Of a stretch of DNA of 12,126 nucleotides, positions 6,434-12,126 are shown one piece after another. The notes beneath the pieces were generated by a model, which had not been told where the DNA came from, did no database searches, and saw nothing but the letters and a program-made list of their open reading frames with translations. The position numbers were made by a program, and so were the translations under genes. Origin of the DNA: Psychroflexus sp. (lineage in GTDB: Bacteria > Bacteroidota > Bacteroidia > Flavobacteriales > Flavobacteriaceae); contig PXBV01000237.1 in the NCBI GenBank assembly GCA_003565575.1, positions 1 to 12,126 of the forward strand, read 5' to 3'. Each line of letters starts with the position of its first letter. The first letter of the stretch is position 1.

Positions 6434-7471
6434 ATGGAAGACGACGAAATTTTAGATGATAACGATGCGCTTTATGAACATCATAGCTTTACAGCCACCA
6501 AAGGTCAAGAGCCACTTCGTGTTGATAAATTCTTGATGAATTTTATTGAAAATGCAACAAGAAACAAAGTACAACAAGCGGCTAAAGATGGAAATATCTA
6601 TGTAAATGGTGTGGCAGTAAAGCAAAATTATAAAGTGAAATCTGGTGATGAAGTAAAAGTGCTTTTAGCTTATCCTCCATATCAGAATTTACTAACTCCA
6701 GAAAACATTCCATTAAATATTATTTATGAAGATGATGCCTTGCTAGTGGTGAATAAACCTGCGGGAATGGTAGTTCATCCAGGCCACGGGAATTACTCGG
6801 GTACTCTTATTAATGCACTTATTTATCATTTTGATAATTTACCTAACAATAGCAGTGATAGACCTGGTTTGGTACATAGAATAGACAAAGATACTAGTGG
6901 TTTGTTGGTAATTGCCAAAACTGAGCTTGCTATGACCTATCTCACAAATCAATTTTTTCATAAAACAAGCAAACGCGAATACATCGCGATGGTGTGGGGA
7001 AATATAGAAGATGATGAAGGAACTATTGATGGAAACATTGGAAGAAACCCCAAAAATCGACTTCAAAACATGGTATACATTGATGATGAAGCAGAACTCG
7101 GAAAGCCAGCTATTACGCATTTTAAAGTCATAGAACGTTTTGGCTACGTTACTTTAGTGTCTTGCCAATTAGAAACTGGTAGAACTCACCAAATTCGAGT
7201 TCATTTAAAACACATTGGGCATACCTTGTTTAATGATGAGCGCTACGGAGGAGATAAAATCTTGAAAGGGACTACCTTTACTAAATACAAACAATTTGTA
7301 GATAATTGCTTTAAAATTCTTCCACGCCAAGCACTTCACGCAAAAACTTTAGCTTTTGAACACCCCATTACCAAAAAATGGATGGAATTTGATTCAGAAA
7401 TACCAACAGATATGAGCCAATGCATAGAGAGATGGAGGTCTTATGCTAAAAATAGTAAAGGCAACATTTAA
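6434..7471 (+). CDS. rluD: RluA-family 23S rRNA pseudouridine synthase (RluD-like)
   Basis: From the ATG at 6434 the protein has 345 residues. An upstream in-frame TTG at 6416 is less likely. An acidic N-terminus leads into an S4 RNA-binding domain (about 28-80: LRVDKFLMNFIENATRNKVQ, then IYVNGVAVKQNYKVKSGDEV). The catalytic domain begins near VVNKPAGMVVHPG (about 105-117) and carries HRIDKDTSG with catalytic Asp151, GTLINAL, and TGRTHQIRVH. S4 plus RluA domain at this length matches RluD, which in E. coli makes pseudouridines in helix 69 of 23S rRNA. The exact target here is inferred. It is probably co-transcribed with the PASTA gene. No clear terminator is visible in the 80 bases that follow. 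Confidence 0.88.
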   Translation: MEDDEILDDNDALYEHHSFTATKGQEPLRVDKFLMNFIENATRNKVQQAAKDGNIYVNGVAVKQNYKVKSGDEVKVLLAYPPYQNLLTPENIPLNIIYEDDALLVVNKPAGMVVHPGHGNYSGTLINALIYHFDNLPNNSSDRPGLVHRIDKDTSGLLVIAKTELAMTYLTNQFFHKTSKREYIAMVWGNIEDDEGTIDGNIGRNPKNRLQNMVYIDDEAELGKPAITHFKVIERFGYVTLVSCQLETGRTHQIRVHLKHIGHTLFNDERYGGDKILKGTTFTKYKQFVDNCFKILPRQALHAKTLAFEHPITKKWMEFDSEIPTDMSQCIERWRSYAKNSKGNI

Positions 7472-7551
7472 AATGCTTATAGTTACATCATAAATTACTA
7501 GTTAAATCTTATGGTAATCATCTTTTAAAATTTTAATATTAAGACAAAAAC

Positions 7552-8313
7552 ATGAAATTAGTTGTTTCTCCAGCAAAATCTTTAAACCAAACAGAAAAGC
7601 TTCCTGTAAGTCAGTTCACACAACCTATATTTGAATCGAGTGCTGCTCAAGTCAATAGGAAATTAGCTAGAATGACCAAAGCTGAAATTTCTGACTTAAT
7701 GAGCATTAGTGATAAACTTGCAGACCTCAATTATGGACGTTACCAAAACTTTCAAGATAAGCATAGCCCAGATAATTCAAGACCCGCCATTTATATGTTT
7801 GATGGAGATGTCTATACGGGCATAGACGCTTATTCAATACCAACAGATAAAGTGGACAGATTACAAAACACCTTGAGAATTTTATCTGGATTGTATGGTG
7901 TTTTAAGACCTTTAGATTTAATTCAGCCTTATAGATTGGAAATGGGTACAAAACTACCTATAGAAAATCACAACAATTTATATGAACTTTGGCAAGACAA
8001 AATCACAGATCAATTAAATGCTGAACTGCAAGATGATGAGTTATTCATCAACCTGGCTAGTCAAGAGTATTTTAAAGCTGTAAATGAAGACAAACTAAAG
8101 GCTGAAGTGATTTCTCCTGTTTTTAAGGATTTCAAAAACGGTAAACTAAAAATCATTAGTTTTTACGCTAAAAAAGCGAGAGGTCTTATGGTAAGATACA
8201 TCATAGACCACGAAGTGAATACCTTAGAAGGTATTAAAAACTTTGATTACGAAGGTTATCATTATTCAAGCCAATATACTACTCACAAGAATGAACCAGT
8301 ATTCATAAGATAA
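7552..8313 (+). CDS. yaaA: Peroxide stress protein YaaA (DUF328/UPF0246)
   Basis: The protein has 253 residues, against about 258 in E. coli YaaA, and begins with the family start MKLVVSPAKSLN. Further family stretches are SDKLADLNYGRYQNF (about 53-67), the MFDGDVYTGIDA motif (about 82-93), RILSGLYGVLRPLDLIQPYRLEMG (split by variable positions, about 108-131), the INLASQEYFKAV block and the FYAKKARGLMVRYI helix. YaaA lowers intracellular free iron and limits oxidative damage during peroxide stress in E. coli, and its fold has DNA-binding character. Its molecular reaction is not settled. The PH-domain gene starts six bases after its stop, so the two form an operon. A start at 7552 fits the family exactly. 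Confidence 0.92.
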   Translation: MKLVVSPAKSLNQTEKLPVSQFTQPIFESSAAQVNRKLARMTKAEISDLMSISDKLADLNYGRYQNFQDKHSPDNSRPAIYMFDGDVYTGIDAYSIPTDKVDRLQNTLRILSGLYGVLRPLDLIQPYRLEMGTKLPIENHNNLYELWQDKITDQLNAELQDDELFINLASQEYFKAVNEDKLKAEVISPVFKDFKNGKLKIISFYAKKARGLMVRYIIDHEVNTLEGIKNFDYEGYHYSSQYTTHKNEPVFIR

Positions 8314-8319
8314 TTTTAT

Positions 8320-8772
8320 ATGAAATTTAGAAGTCGAAAGGATATTACCTTTAAATTAATAACAGCGGGTTACTCGTTTTTATTTGCAGTATTATTAGGT
8401 GAAAGTTTTTTCTATAAAAACTTTAATCATGATTACTTTGTTGTTTTTGATATCATTATTTCAGTTCTATGGATTTTGGTGTTATGGAGTTTTTTTGACA
8501 CCTCTTACAAAGTGAAAAAAGGATATCTAATATGCAGAAGTGGAATTCGACTTAGAAAAGTAAAAATTAACAACATTACCAAAATTTTAGTGGGCAAAAC
8601 TTTATGGTCCGGAAAACGATTAGCAACTGCCAGAAAAGGACTTGTCCTTTTCTACGGTGATAACCAACAAATCTATATTTCTCCTAAAACCAATGAAAGT
8701 TTTGTAAAACACATGGTAGAGCTAAAACCTGATGTAGAGATTGAATTTTATGAAGATCACTGGTTAAAGTGA
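8320..8772 (+). CDS. Small membrane protein with a bacterial PH-like domain (SunI/YyaB type)
   Basis: The protein has 150 residues: two N-terminal transmembrane helices (about 12-30 and 40-59) separated by a short loop, then a soluble PH-like domain (about 65-145). The domain shows KVKKGYLICRSGIRLRKVKINNI, the strand pair with the typical I..I.KI turn, then ATARKGLVLFY and a final IYISPKTNESFVKHM helix. This resembles the short bacterial PH domains of DUF1200/YyaB-like proteins, one of which, SunI, gives bacteriocin immunity in Bacillus. The role in Bacteroidota is unknown. It starts six bases after yaaA. Its last 16 bases overlap the end of the convergent DUF779 gene. Confidence 0.72.
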   Translation: MKFRSRKDITFKLITAGYSFLFAVLLGESFFYKNFNHDYFVVFDIIISVLWILVLWSFFDTSYKVKKGYLICRSGIRLRKVKINNITKILVGKTLWSGKRLATARKGLVLFYGDNQQIYISPKTNESFVKHMVELKPDVEIEFYEDHWLK

Positions 8773-9116
8773 ACTTCCTCTTCTTTGGTTAGTAATCTTG
8801 ACTTGATCATAAATCGATAGCCTTCAGGAATTTCTAAAGAAAAACTTGAGCCTCGACCTTGGGTAACATCTACGGTAAGGTGTGTATGTTTCCAATATTC
8901 AAATTGTGCTTCATTCATATAAAATTTTACACCACCAATTTCACCCATAAAAATGTCGGATTCATCTATGTAGAAATCTTCCTTAGGCAAAAGCATAGGG
9001 GATGAGCCGTCACAACAGCCACCACTTTGATGAAATATAACTTCACCATGTTTAGCTTTAAGTTCTTGTAAAACATTCTTGGCTTGTTCTGTAATGTTTA
9101 CTCGTGTATAGGTCAT
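8757..9116 (-). CDS. DUF779 domain-containing protein, aldehyde dehydrogenase-associated
   Basis: From the ATG at 9116 the protein has 119 residues and begins MTYTRVNITEQ. An in-frame GTG at 9143 would add nine residues that do not fit. The family marker SGGCCDGSSPM has the adjacent pair Cys34-Cys35. It is followed by IGGVKFYMNEAQFEYWKHT and the C-terminal block LTVDVTQGRGSSFSLEIPEG. DUF779 has no established function. Its genes are repeatedly found beside AldB/ExaC-type aldehyde dehydrogenases, as here, which suggests a partner, redox or maturation role using the cysteine pair (inference). It is the second gene after aldB, separated by 110 bases that hold an inverted repeat. Its 3' end overlaps the PH-domain gene by 16 bases. 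Confidence 0.85.
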   Translation of the reverse strand: MTYTRVNITEQAKNVLQELKAKHGEVIFHQSGGCCDGSSPMLLPKEDFYIDESDIFMGEIGGVKFYMNEAQFEYWKHTHLTVDVTQGRGSSFSLEIPEGYRFMIKSRLLTKEEEVHFNQ

Positions 9117-9138
9117 AATTTGAATTATTTTAAAACCT

Positions 9139-9197
9139 AACACCTCAATCTAAATATTTTGTGGAATGAAATTCAGCATTAAAAAGACGGAGGTGTT
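9139..9197 (-). promoter_or_regulatory. Inverted repeat in the aldB-DUF779 spacer (possible RNA switch or attenuator)
   Basis: On the plus strand, AACACCTC (9139-9146) and GAGGTGTT (9190-9197) are exact 8-bp reverse complements 43 bases apart. In the minus-strand transcript the upstream arm contains CACCTCC, resembling the 16S anti-Shine-Dalgarno end. The downstream arm is GAGGTG, an SD-like sequence about 25 bases before the DUF779 ATG, followed by a TTTT run. A second small hairpin (GAAT-GAA-ATTC, 9164-9174) and a nine-codon ATG-to-TAG frame (9150-9179, minus) lie between the arms. The pairing is seen directly; any regulatory role is inference. Confidence 0.35.
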
Positions 9198-9226
9198 GGA
9201 TAATGGTTTTTAGTTGGATTTAAATT

Positions 9227-10726
9227 CTAAAAGAAACCAAGTTTATTCTTATCATAAGAAATCAACATGTTTTTGACTTGTCTGTAGTGGTTGAGCATCA
9301 TCAAGTGATTTTCTCTACCAAATCCAGATTTTTTGTACCCGCCAAATGGAGCATGTGCTGGATAGTCATGATAGCAATTCACCCAAACTCTACCCGCTTT
9401 AATAGCTCTTGGGACTTGATACAATTGATGAGCATCTCTTGTCCAGACTCCTGCTCCTAAACCATATAGCGTGTCATTGGCAATCTCTAAAGCTTCAGCT
9501 TCATCTTTAAACTTACATACAGCTAAAACAGGGCCAAATATTTCCTCTTGAAAAACACGCATTTTGTTATGACCTTCTAAGATTGTCGGTTGTATATAAA
9601 ATCCTTTTTCATATTCTCCACTAGCTTTAAAGGCTTCTCCACCACATAAAACCTTAGCGCCTTCTTCTTTACCAATTTCTAAGTAAGACAAGATTTTTTC
9701 GTATTGATCATTGGAAGCTTGAGCACCCACTTGAGTATTCATATCAAAAGGGTCTCCCTGAGTTATGGCCTTGGTGCGCTCTACTACGCGCTTCATAAAT
9801 TCATCGTAAATGTCTTCTTGAACTAGTAGTCTAGATGGGCAGGTGCAAACTTCACCTTGATTAAAAGCAAAAAGCACAGCACCTTCAATACATTTATCTA
9901 AAAATGCATCATCATGATCCATAACAGAATTAAAAAAGATATTTGGAGATTTTCCACCAAGCTCCATCGTTACTGGGTTTAAGTTTTTAGAGGCATACTG
10001 CATAATGAGTTGTCCTGTAGTCGTTTCACCTGTAAACGCAACCTTGTTAACTTTGTTGCTAGACGCCAGCGGTTTACCCGCTTCTGGTCCAAACCCATGC
10101 ACAACATTTAACACTCCTGGTGGGAGTAAGTGACCAATTTTTTCCATCAAGAATGTAGCAGAACTCGGCGTTTGTTCAGCTGGTTTTAAAACAACACAAT
10201 TTCCAGAGGCTAGAGCAGGAGCAACTTTCCACGCCAACATTAAAAGTGGGAAATTCCAAGGGATAATTTGCGCCACGACACCAAGTGGTTCTTTAATAAT
10301 TAAAGAAACGGTGTTTTCATTAAGCTCTGTAGCGCTTCCTTCTTCAGCACGAATAGCTGATGCAAAATAACGAAAATGATCTACAGCTAAAGGCACATCG
10401 GCATTTACCGTTTCTCGTATCGCTTTACCATTATCATAGGTGTCTATAGCTGCGAAATCGTTTAAGTTTTCTTCTATAACATCCGCAATCTTTTGTAAAA
10501 TAGAAGCTCTATGCGCAGCTGAGGTTTTTCCCCAATCATCTTTGGCTGCATTGGCGGCTTCTAAAGCCTTATCTACATCTTCCTTTTTTGACCTTGGATA
10601 TTTAGCAATCAATTGATTGTTTGTTGGGGAGGTGTTTTCGAAATACTCTCCATCTATAGGCTCTACAAATTCACCATTTATGTAATTTCCATACTTTTCT
10701 TTAAACTTTGGTTTTGTGGGATTCAT
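9227..10726 (-). CDS. aldB: NAD(P)-dependent aldehyde dehydrogenase, AldB/ExaC type
   Basis: The 499-residue protein matches E. coli AldB closely along its length, as remembered. Visible hallmarks are PWNFP with oxyanion Asn158, KPAEQTP with cofactor-binding Lys181, FTGETTTG (231-238) in the Rossmann fold, ELGGKSPN with general base Glu255, FNQGEVCTCPSR with catalytic Cys294, and EEIFGPV (394-400) with the ribose-binding Glu395. The end NCYHDYPAHAPFGGYKKSG is characteristic of the AldB/ExaC/AcoD group, which oxidises acetaldehyde and other short aldehydes to acids. It would act in the cytoplasm. It is followed by DUF779 and is divergent from an AraC-family regulator that probably controls it. 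No TTG-type -33 box is visible upstream, in keeping with an activator-dependent promoter. Confidence 0.95.
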   Translation of the reverse strand: MNPTKPKFKEKYGNYINGEFVEPIDGEYFENTSPTNNQLIAKYPRSKKEDVDKALEAANAAKDDWGKTSAAHRASILQKIADVIEENLNDFAAIDTYDNGKAIRETVNADVPLAVDHFRYFASAIRAEEGSATELNENTVSLIIKEPLGVVAQIIPWNFPLLMLAWKVAPALASGNCVVLKPAEQTPSSATFLMEKIGHLLPPGVLNVVHGFGPEAGKPLASSNKVNKVAFTGETTTGQLIMQYASKNLNPVTMELGGKSPNIFFNSVMDHDDAFLDKCIEGAVLFAFNQGEVCTCPSRLLVQEDIYDEFMKRVVERTKAITQGDPFDMNTQVGAQASNDQYEKILSYLEIGKEEGAKVLCGGEAFKASGEYEKGFYIQPTILEGHNKMRVFQEEIFGPVLAVCKFKDEAEALEIANDTLYGLGAGVWTRDAHQLYQVPRAIKAGRVWVNCYHDYPAHAPFGGYKKSGFGRENHLMMLNHYRQVKNMLISYDKNKLGFF

Positions 10727-10815
10727 AATGTTATATATTTTAAAATTAGAATTAGTTAAAATTACGATATAATAATTGTTTAAAATATAAATATTCTATT
10801 TTTAAATAACATTAT
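10725..10815. promoter_or_regulatory. Divergent aldB/araC control region with paired repeats
   Basis: The 105-base spacer is extremely AT-rich. ATAATGTTAT (10725-10734) and ATAACATTAT (10806-10815) form a perfect 10-bp inverted repeat, one copy at each edge. The left copy overlaps the aldB start codon. Within the spacer, TTAAAATTA occurs twice (10740-10748 and 10756-10764), with a related TTAAAATAT at 10780-10788. Such repeats could be binding sites for the adjacent AraC-family protein. The base composition makes chance repeats likely, so the assignment is tentative. Confidence 0.35.
10776..10804 (+). promoter_or_regulatory. Predicted promoter of the AraC-family gene
   Basis: TTG (10776-10778) and TATTTTTA (10797-10804) are separated by 18 bases. 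This fits TTG-N17-23-TAnnTTTG with one mismatch at the last base. Transcription would begin roughly 20 bases before the ATG at 10832. Confidence 0.4.
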
Positions 10816-10831
10816 ACTATTTTATTAAGAT

Positions 10832-11761
10832 ATGCTAAAATCTCACTTACTTCATTCTCATCAAAATTTACGGAAAATCGAAACTTTAGTAGAAAACCGC
10901 AGTGTCTATTCAGCTGATTTTGCAGAGTTGCATATATATGAAACGCATCAATACGCAGAAAAGGTTTATCTAGAGTTTGATTATCCTATTATAGCCAGTA
11001 TGATTTCAGGAAAAAAAATCATGCATCTGGAAGATAAAGCTACTTTTGATTTTCTGCCTGGAGAATCTGTGGTATTACCTTCAAAAAAGAAAATGATTAT
11101 TGATTTTCCAGAAGCAAGCTTAGATAAGCCTACGAGTTGCTTGGCGCTTGGTATTGATTCAGATAAAATCAAAGAAACCCTAGATGTCTATCAAAATGCG
11201 ACAGGACTGGACCAACCTACGCAATTAAATCTTGATTTAAGTTTATCACCATTACACCTCAATCACAATAGTCAACTGCAACAACTCATCAATAGACTTT
11301 TGCATACGTTCACCAACAGTCACAAATCCAAGGATGCATTACTCGACCTTATGATTAAAGAACTCATTTTACGCCTTCTTCAAACCAATGCCAGAGCAGC
11401 TTTACTCAATGAAACCTCCAATCTTTTTGATGATAACAGAATGGCATTTGTGCTTAAATACATTCGGGAGCATTACAAAGAGGATATCAGCGTAAATGAT
11501 TTAGCCAGTAAGGCCTGCATGAGCACCTCTCACTTTTATAAAACCTTCAAAAATACCTTTGGAGAAACACCTACAGAATATCTGAATACAGAACGTTTAA
11601 AGCAGGCCAAAAAAATGATAAGAACCTCCAATGCCAAACTTTCAGAAATTGCATTCGCCTGTGGTTTCAACAGTCCTAGTTATTTCAATACGTACTTCAA
11701 AAAACAAGAAGGTATCACGCCAAGCCAATTTAGAGCATCGCTTCACACTCACTTTGCGTAA
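10832..11761 (+). CDS. AraC-family transcriptional regulator of the aldehyde dehydrogenase locus
   Basis: The protein has 309 residues. The N-terminal part (about 20-180) fits the AraC_N type of ligand-binding or dimerisation domain: YPIIASMISGKKIMHL, then FLPGESVVLPSKK. The C-terminal part is a double helix-turn-helix DNA-binding domain: helix pair one about 219-241 (VNDLASKACMSTSHFYKTFK) and pair two about 268-290 (LSEIAFACGFNSPSYFNTYF), ending with the usual GITPSQFR. It is divergent from aldB with a 105-base spacer, so it most likely controls aldB-DUF779 and perhaps itself. The inducer is unknown; an aldehyde or its precursor alcohol is a reasonable guess. The MBL-fold gene on the same strand starts 111 bases later. 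Confidence 0.9.
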   Translation: MLKSHLLHSHQNLRKIETLVENRSVYSADFAELHIYETHQYAEKVYLEFDYPIIASMISGKKIMHLEDKATFDFLPGESVVLPSKKKMIIDFPEASLDKPTSCLALGIDSDKIKETLDVYQNATGLDQPTQLNLDLSLSPLHLNHNSQLQQLINRLLHTFTNSHKSKDALLDLMIKELILRLLQTNARAALLNETSNLFDDNRMAFVLKYIREHYKEDISVNDLASKACMSTSHFYKTFKNTFGETPTEYLNTERLKQAKKMIRTSNAKLSEIAFACGFNSPSYFNTYFKKQEGITPSQFRASLHTHFA

Positions 11762-11824
11762 AAACTGATATTTGTCATATCTTCTTCATTTAGAGCGGGT
11801 TTTGTAACTTTTGTTTCGTTCATA

Positions 11825-11848
11825 GCTAAATAGCAACCTTAATTTAGC
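11825..11848 (+). promoter_or_regulatory. Inverted repeat upstream of the MBL-fold gene
   Basis: GCTAAAT (11825-11831) and ATTTAGC (11842-11848) are exact reverse complements with a 10-base spacer, ending 24 bases before the ATG at 11873. The repeat could be a repressor operator or a short 5'-leader hairpin. TAATTTAG, a weak -7-like box (11840-11847), overlaps the right arm. Confidence 0.3.
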
Positions 11849-11872
11849 AGTATAATTTTAAATCACACAGTT

Positions 11873-12126
11873 ATGAAAGTAGAACAAATTTATACAGGAT
11901 GTATCGCTCATGCTGCTTATTACGTAGAAAGTAACGGAGAAGCAGCCATTTTTGACCCTCTTAGAGAAGTCCAGCCTTATATTGACAAAGCTACAGAGGA
12001 TGGAGCTCAAGTAAAATACGTTTTTGAAACCCATTTTCATGCAGACTTTGTAAGTGGACACCTCGATTTAGCCAAAAAAACTGGAGCAGATATTGTGTTT
12101 GGTCCTACAGCAAAACCAAGTTTTGA
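11873..12126 (+). CDS. MBL-fold metallo-hydrolase, persulfide dioxygenase/rhodanese-associated type (partial, 3' end outside window)
   Basis: The first 84 residues are visible. They start MKVEQIYTGCIAHAAYYVES, followed by AAIFDPLREVQPYI and the metal-binding signature ETHFHADFVSGH (His54, His56, Asp58, His63). Position 59 is Phe where many MBL-fold hydrolases have the second-metal His of HxHxDH. That fits the single-iron persulfide dioxygenase/CstB-like group more than two-zinc hydrolases (inference from family knowledge). In Bacteroidota, proteins with this start usually continue into rhodanese domains and act in sulfide/persulfide handling. That part lies beyond the window, so the fusion is not seen. 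The ATG is preceded by a 7-bp inverted repeat. A minus-strand open frame over the same bases (11858-12061) is not real. Confidence 0.88.
   Translation, partial: MKVEQIYTGCIAHAAYYVESNGEAAIFDPLREVQPYIDKATEDGAQVKYVFETHFHADFVSGHLDLAKKTGADIVFGPTAKPSF

Noticed and set aside
6839..7120. Minus-strand open frame of 93 codons inside rluD
   Set aside because: The plus strand encodes the catalytic HRIDKDTSG region here, and nothing in the reverse product is recognisable.
7727..7951. Minus-strand open frame inside yaaA
   Set aside because: It falls fully within a well-conserved YaaA reading frame.
9117..9143. GTG start at 9143 for DUF779
   Set aside because: The added residues are not family-like. The ATG at 9116 gives the usual start.
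9278..9460. Plus-strand open frame opposite aldB
   Set aside because: It is antisense to the conserved C-terminal part of the dehydrogenase and lacks family features.
10981..11172. Minus-strand open frame opposite the AraC-family gene
   Set aside because: It is a shadow of the ligand-binding domain coding strand.
11767..11781. GATAT-TTGTC-ATATC inverted repeat just after the AraC-family stop
   Set aside because: The arms are only five bases, AT-rich, with no T-run or promoter context. It is too weak to call a terminator or operator.
11858..12061. Minus-strand open frame at the right edge
   Set aside because: The plus strand codes for the MBL-fold protein with its full HxHxD signature over the same bases.
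1..12126. CRISPR arrays, tRNA or rRNA genes, insertion sequences, phage or conjugation genes
   Set aside because: I looked through the intergenic segments and coding content and saw no regular repeat array, tRNA-like cloverleaf, rRNA signature or mobile-element gene.

Overview
The window looks like chromosomal DNA from a member of the Flavobacteriaceae (Bacteroidota). Three things point there: low G+C; promoter-like boxes of the TAnnTTTG type instead of -35/-10 boxes; and the families present, including DUF4252 lipoproteins, a PASTA protein next to an RluA-family pseudouridine synthase, and a fused-type metallo-beta-lactamase-fold (MBL) hydrolase with the ETHFHADFVSGH signature. No rRNA, tRNA, CRISPR array, insertion sequence or phage gene was seen. 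Most of the window is ordinary housekeeping and envelope sequence.

Layout. Positions 1-629 hold the tail of one gene and the whole of a second, probably both DUF4252 lipoproteins, separated by one base. A DoxX-like membrane protein (706-1074) meets a convergent two-gene unit on the minus strand: an AcpH-like acyl-carrier-protein phosphodiesterase (1760-2353) and an uncharacterised membrane-anchored protein (1071-1763), joined by an ATGA overlap. The acpH-like gene is divergent from a GlmM-type hexosamine phosphomutase (2456-3841). A 345-base gap follows. It contains a perfect 16-bp palindromic repeat and, near its right edge, traces of a small frameshifted reading frame. A late lipid A acyltransferase-like gene (4187-5059, minus) is divergent from a rhomboid protease (5115-5762), with nearly touching promoter boxes. 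A two-repeat PASTA membrane protein (5834-6388) and an RluD-like pseudouridine synthase (6434-7471) probably form an operon. YaaA (7552-8313) and a bacterial PH-domain membrane protein (8320-8772) form another close pair.

The right third is the most system-like part. An AldB-type aldehyde dehydrogenase (9227-10726, minus) is followed by a DUF779 gene (8757-9116, minus) and is divergent from an AraC-family regulator (10832-11761, plus). This suggests an aldehyde-detoxification or short-chain alcohol/aldehyde oxidation module controlled by its neighbour. DUF779 has no established function. The control region and the ALDH-DUF779 spacer both carry inverted repeats. The window ends inside an MBL-fold hydrolase gene (11873 onward) of the persulfide dioxygenase/rhodanese-associated type.

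I did not find a clearly new multi-gene system. The best leads are the DUF779-ALDH spacer structure, the palindromic repeat, and the possible frameshifted small gene behind the acyltransferase.
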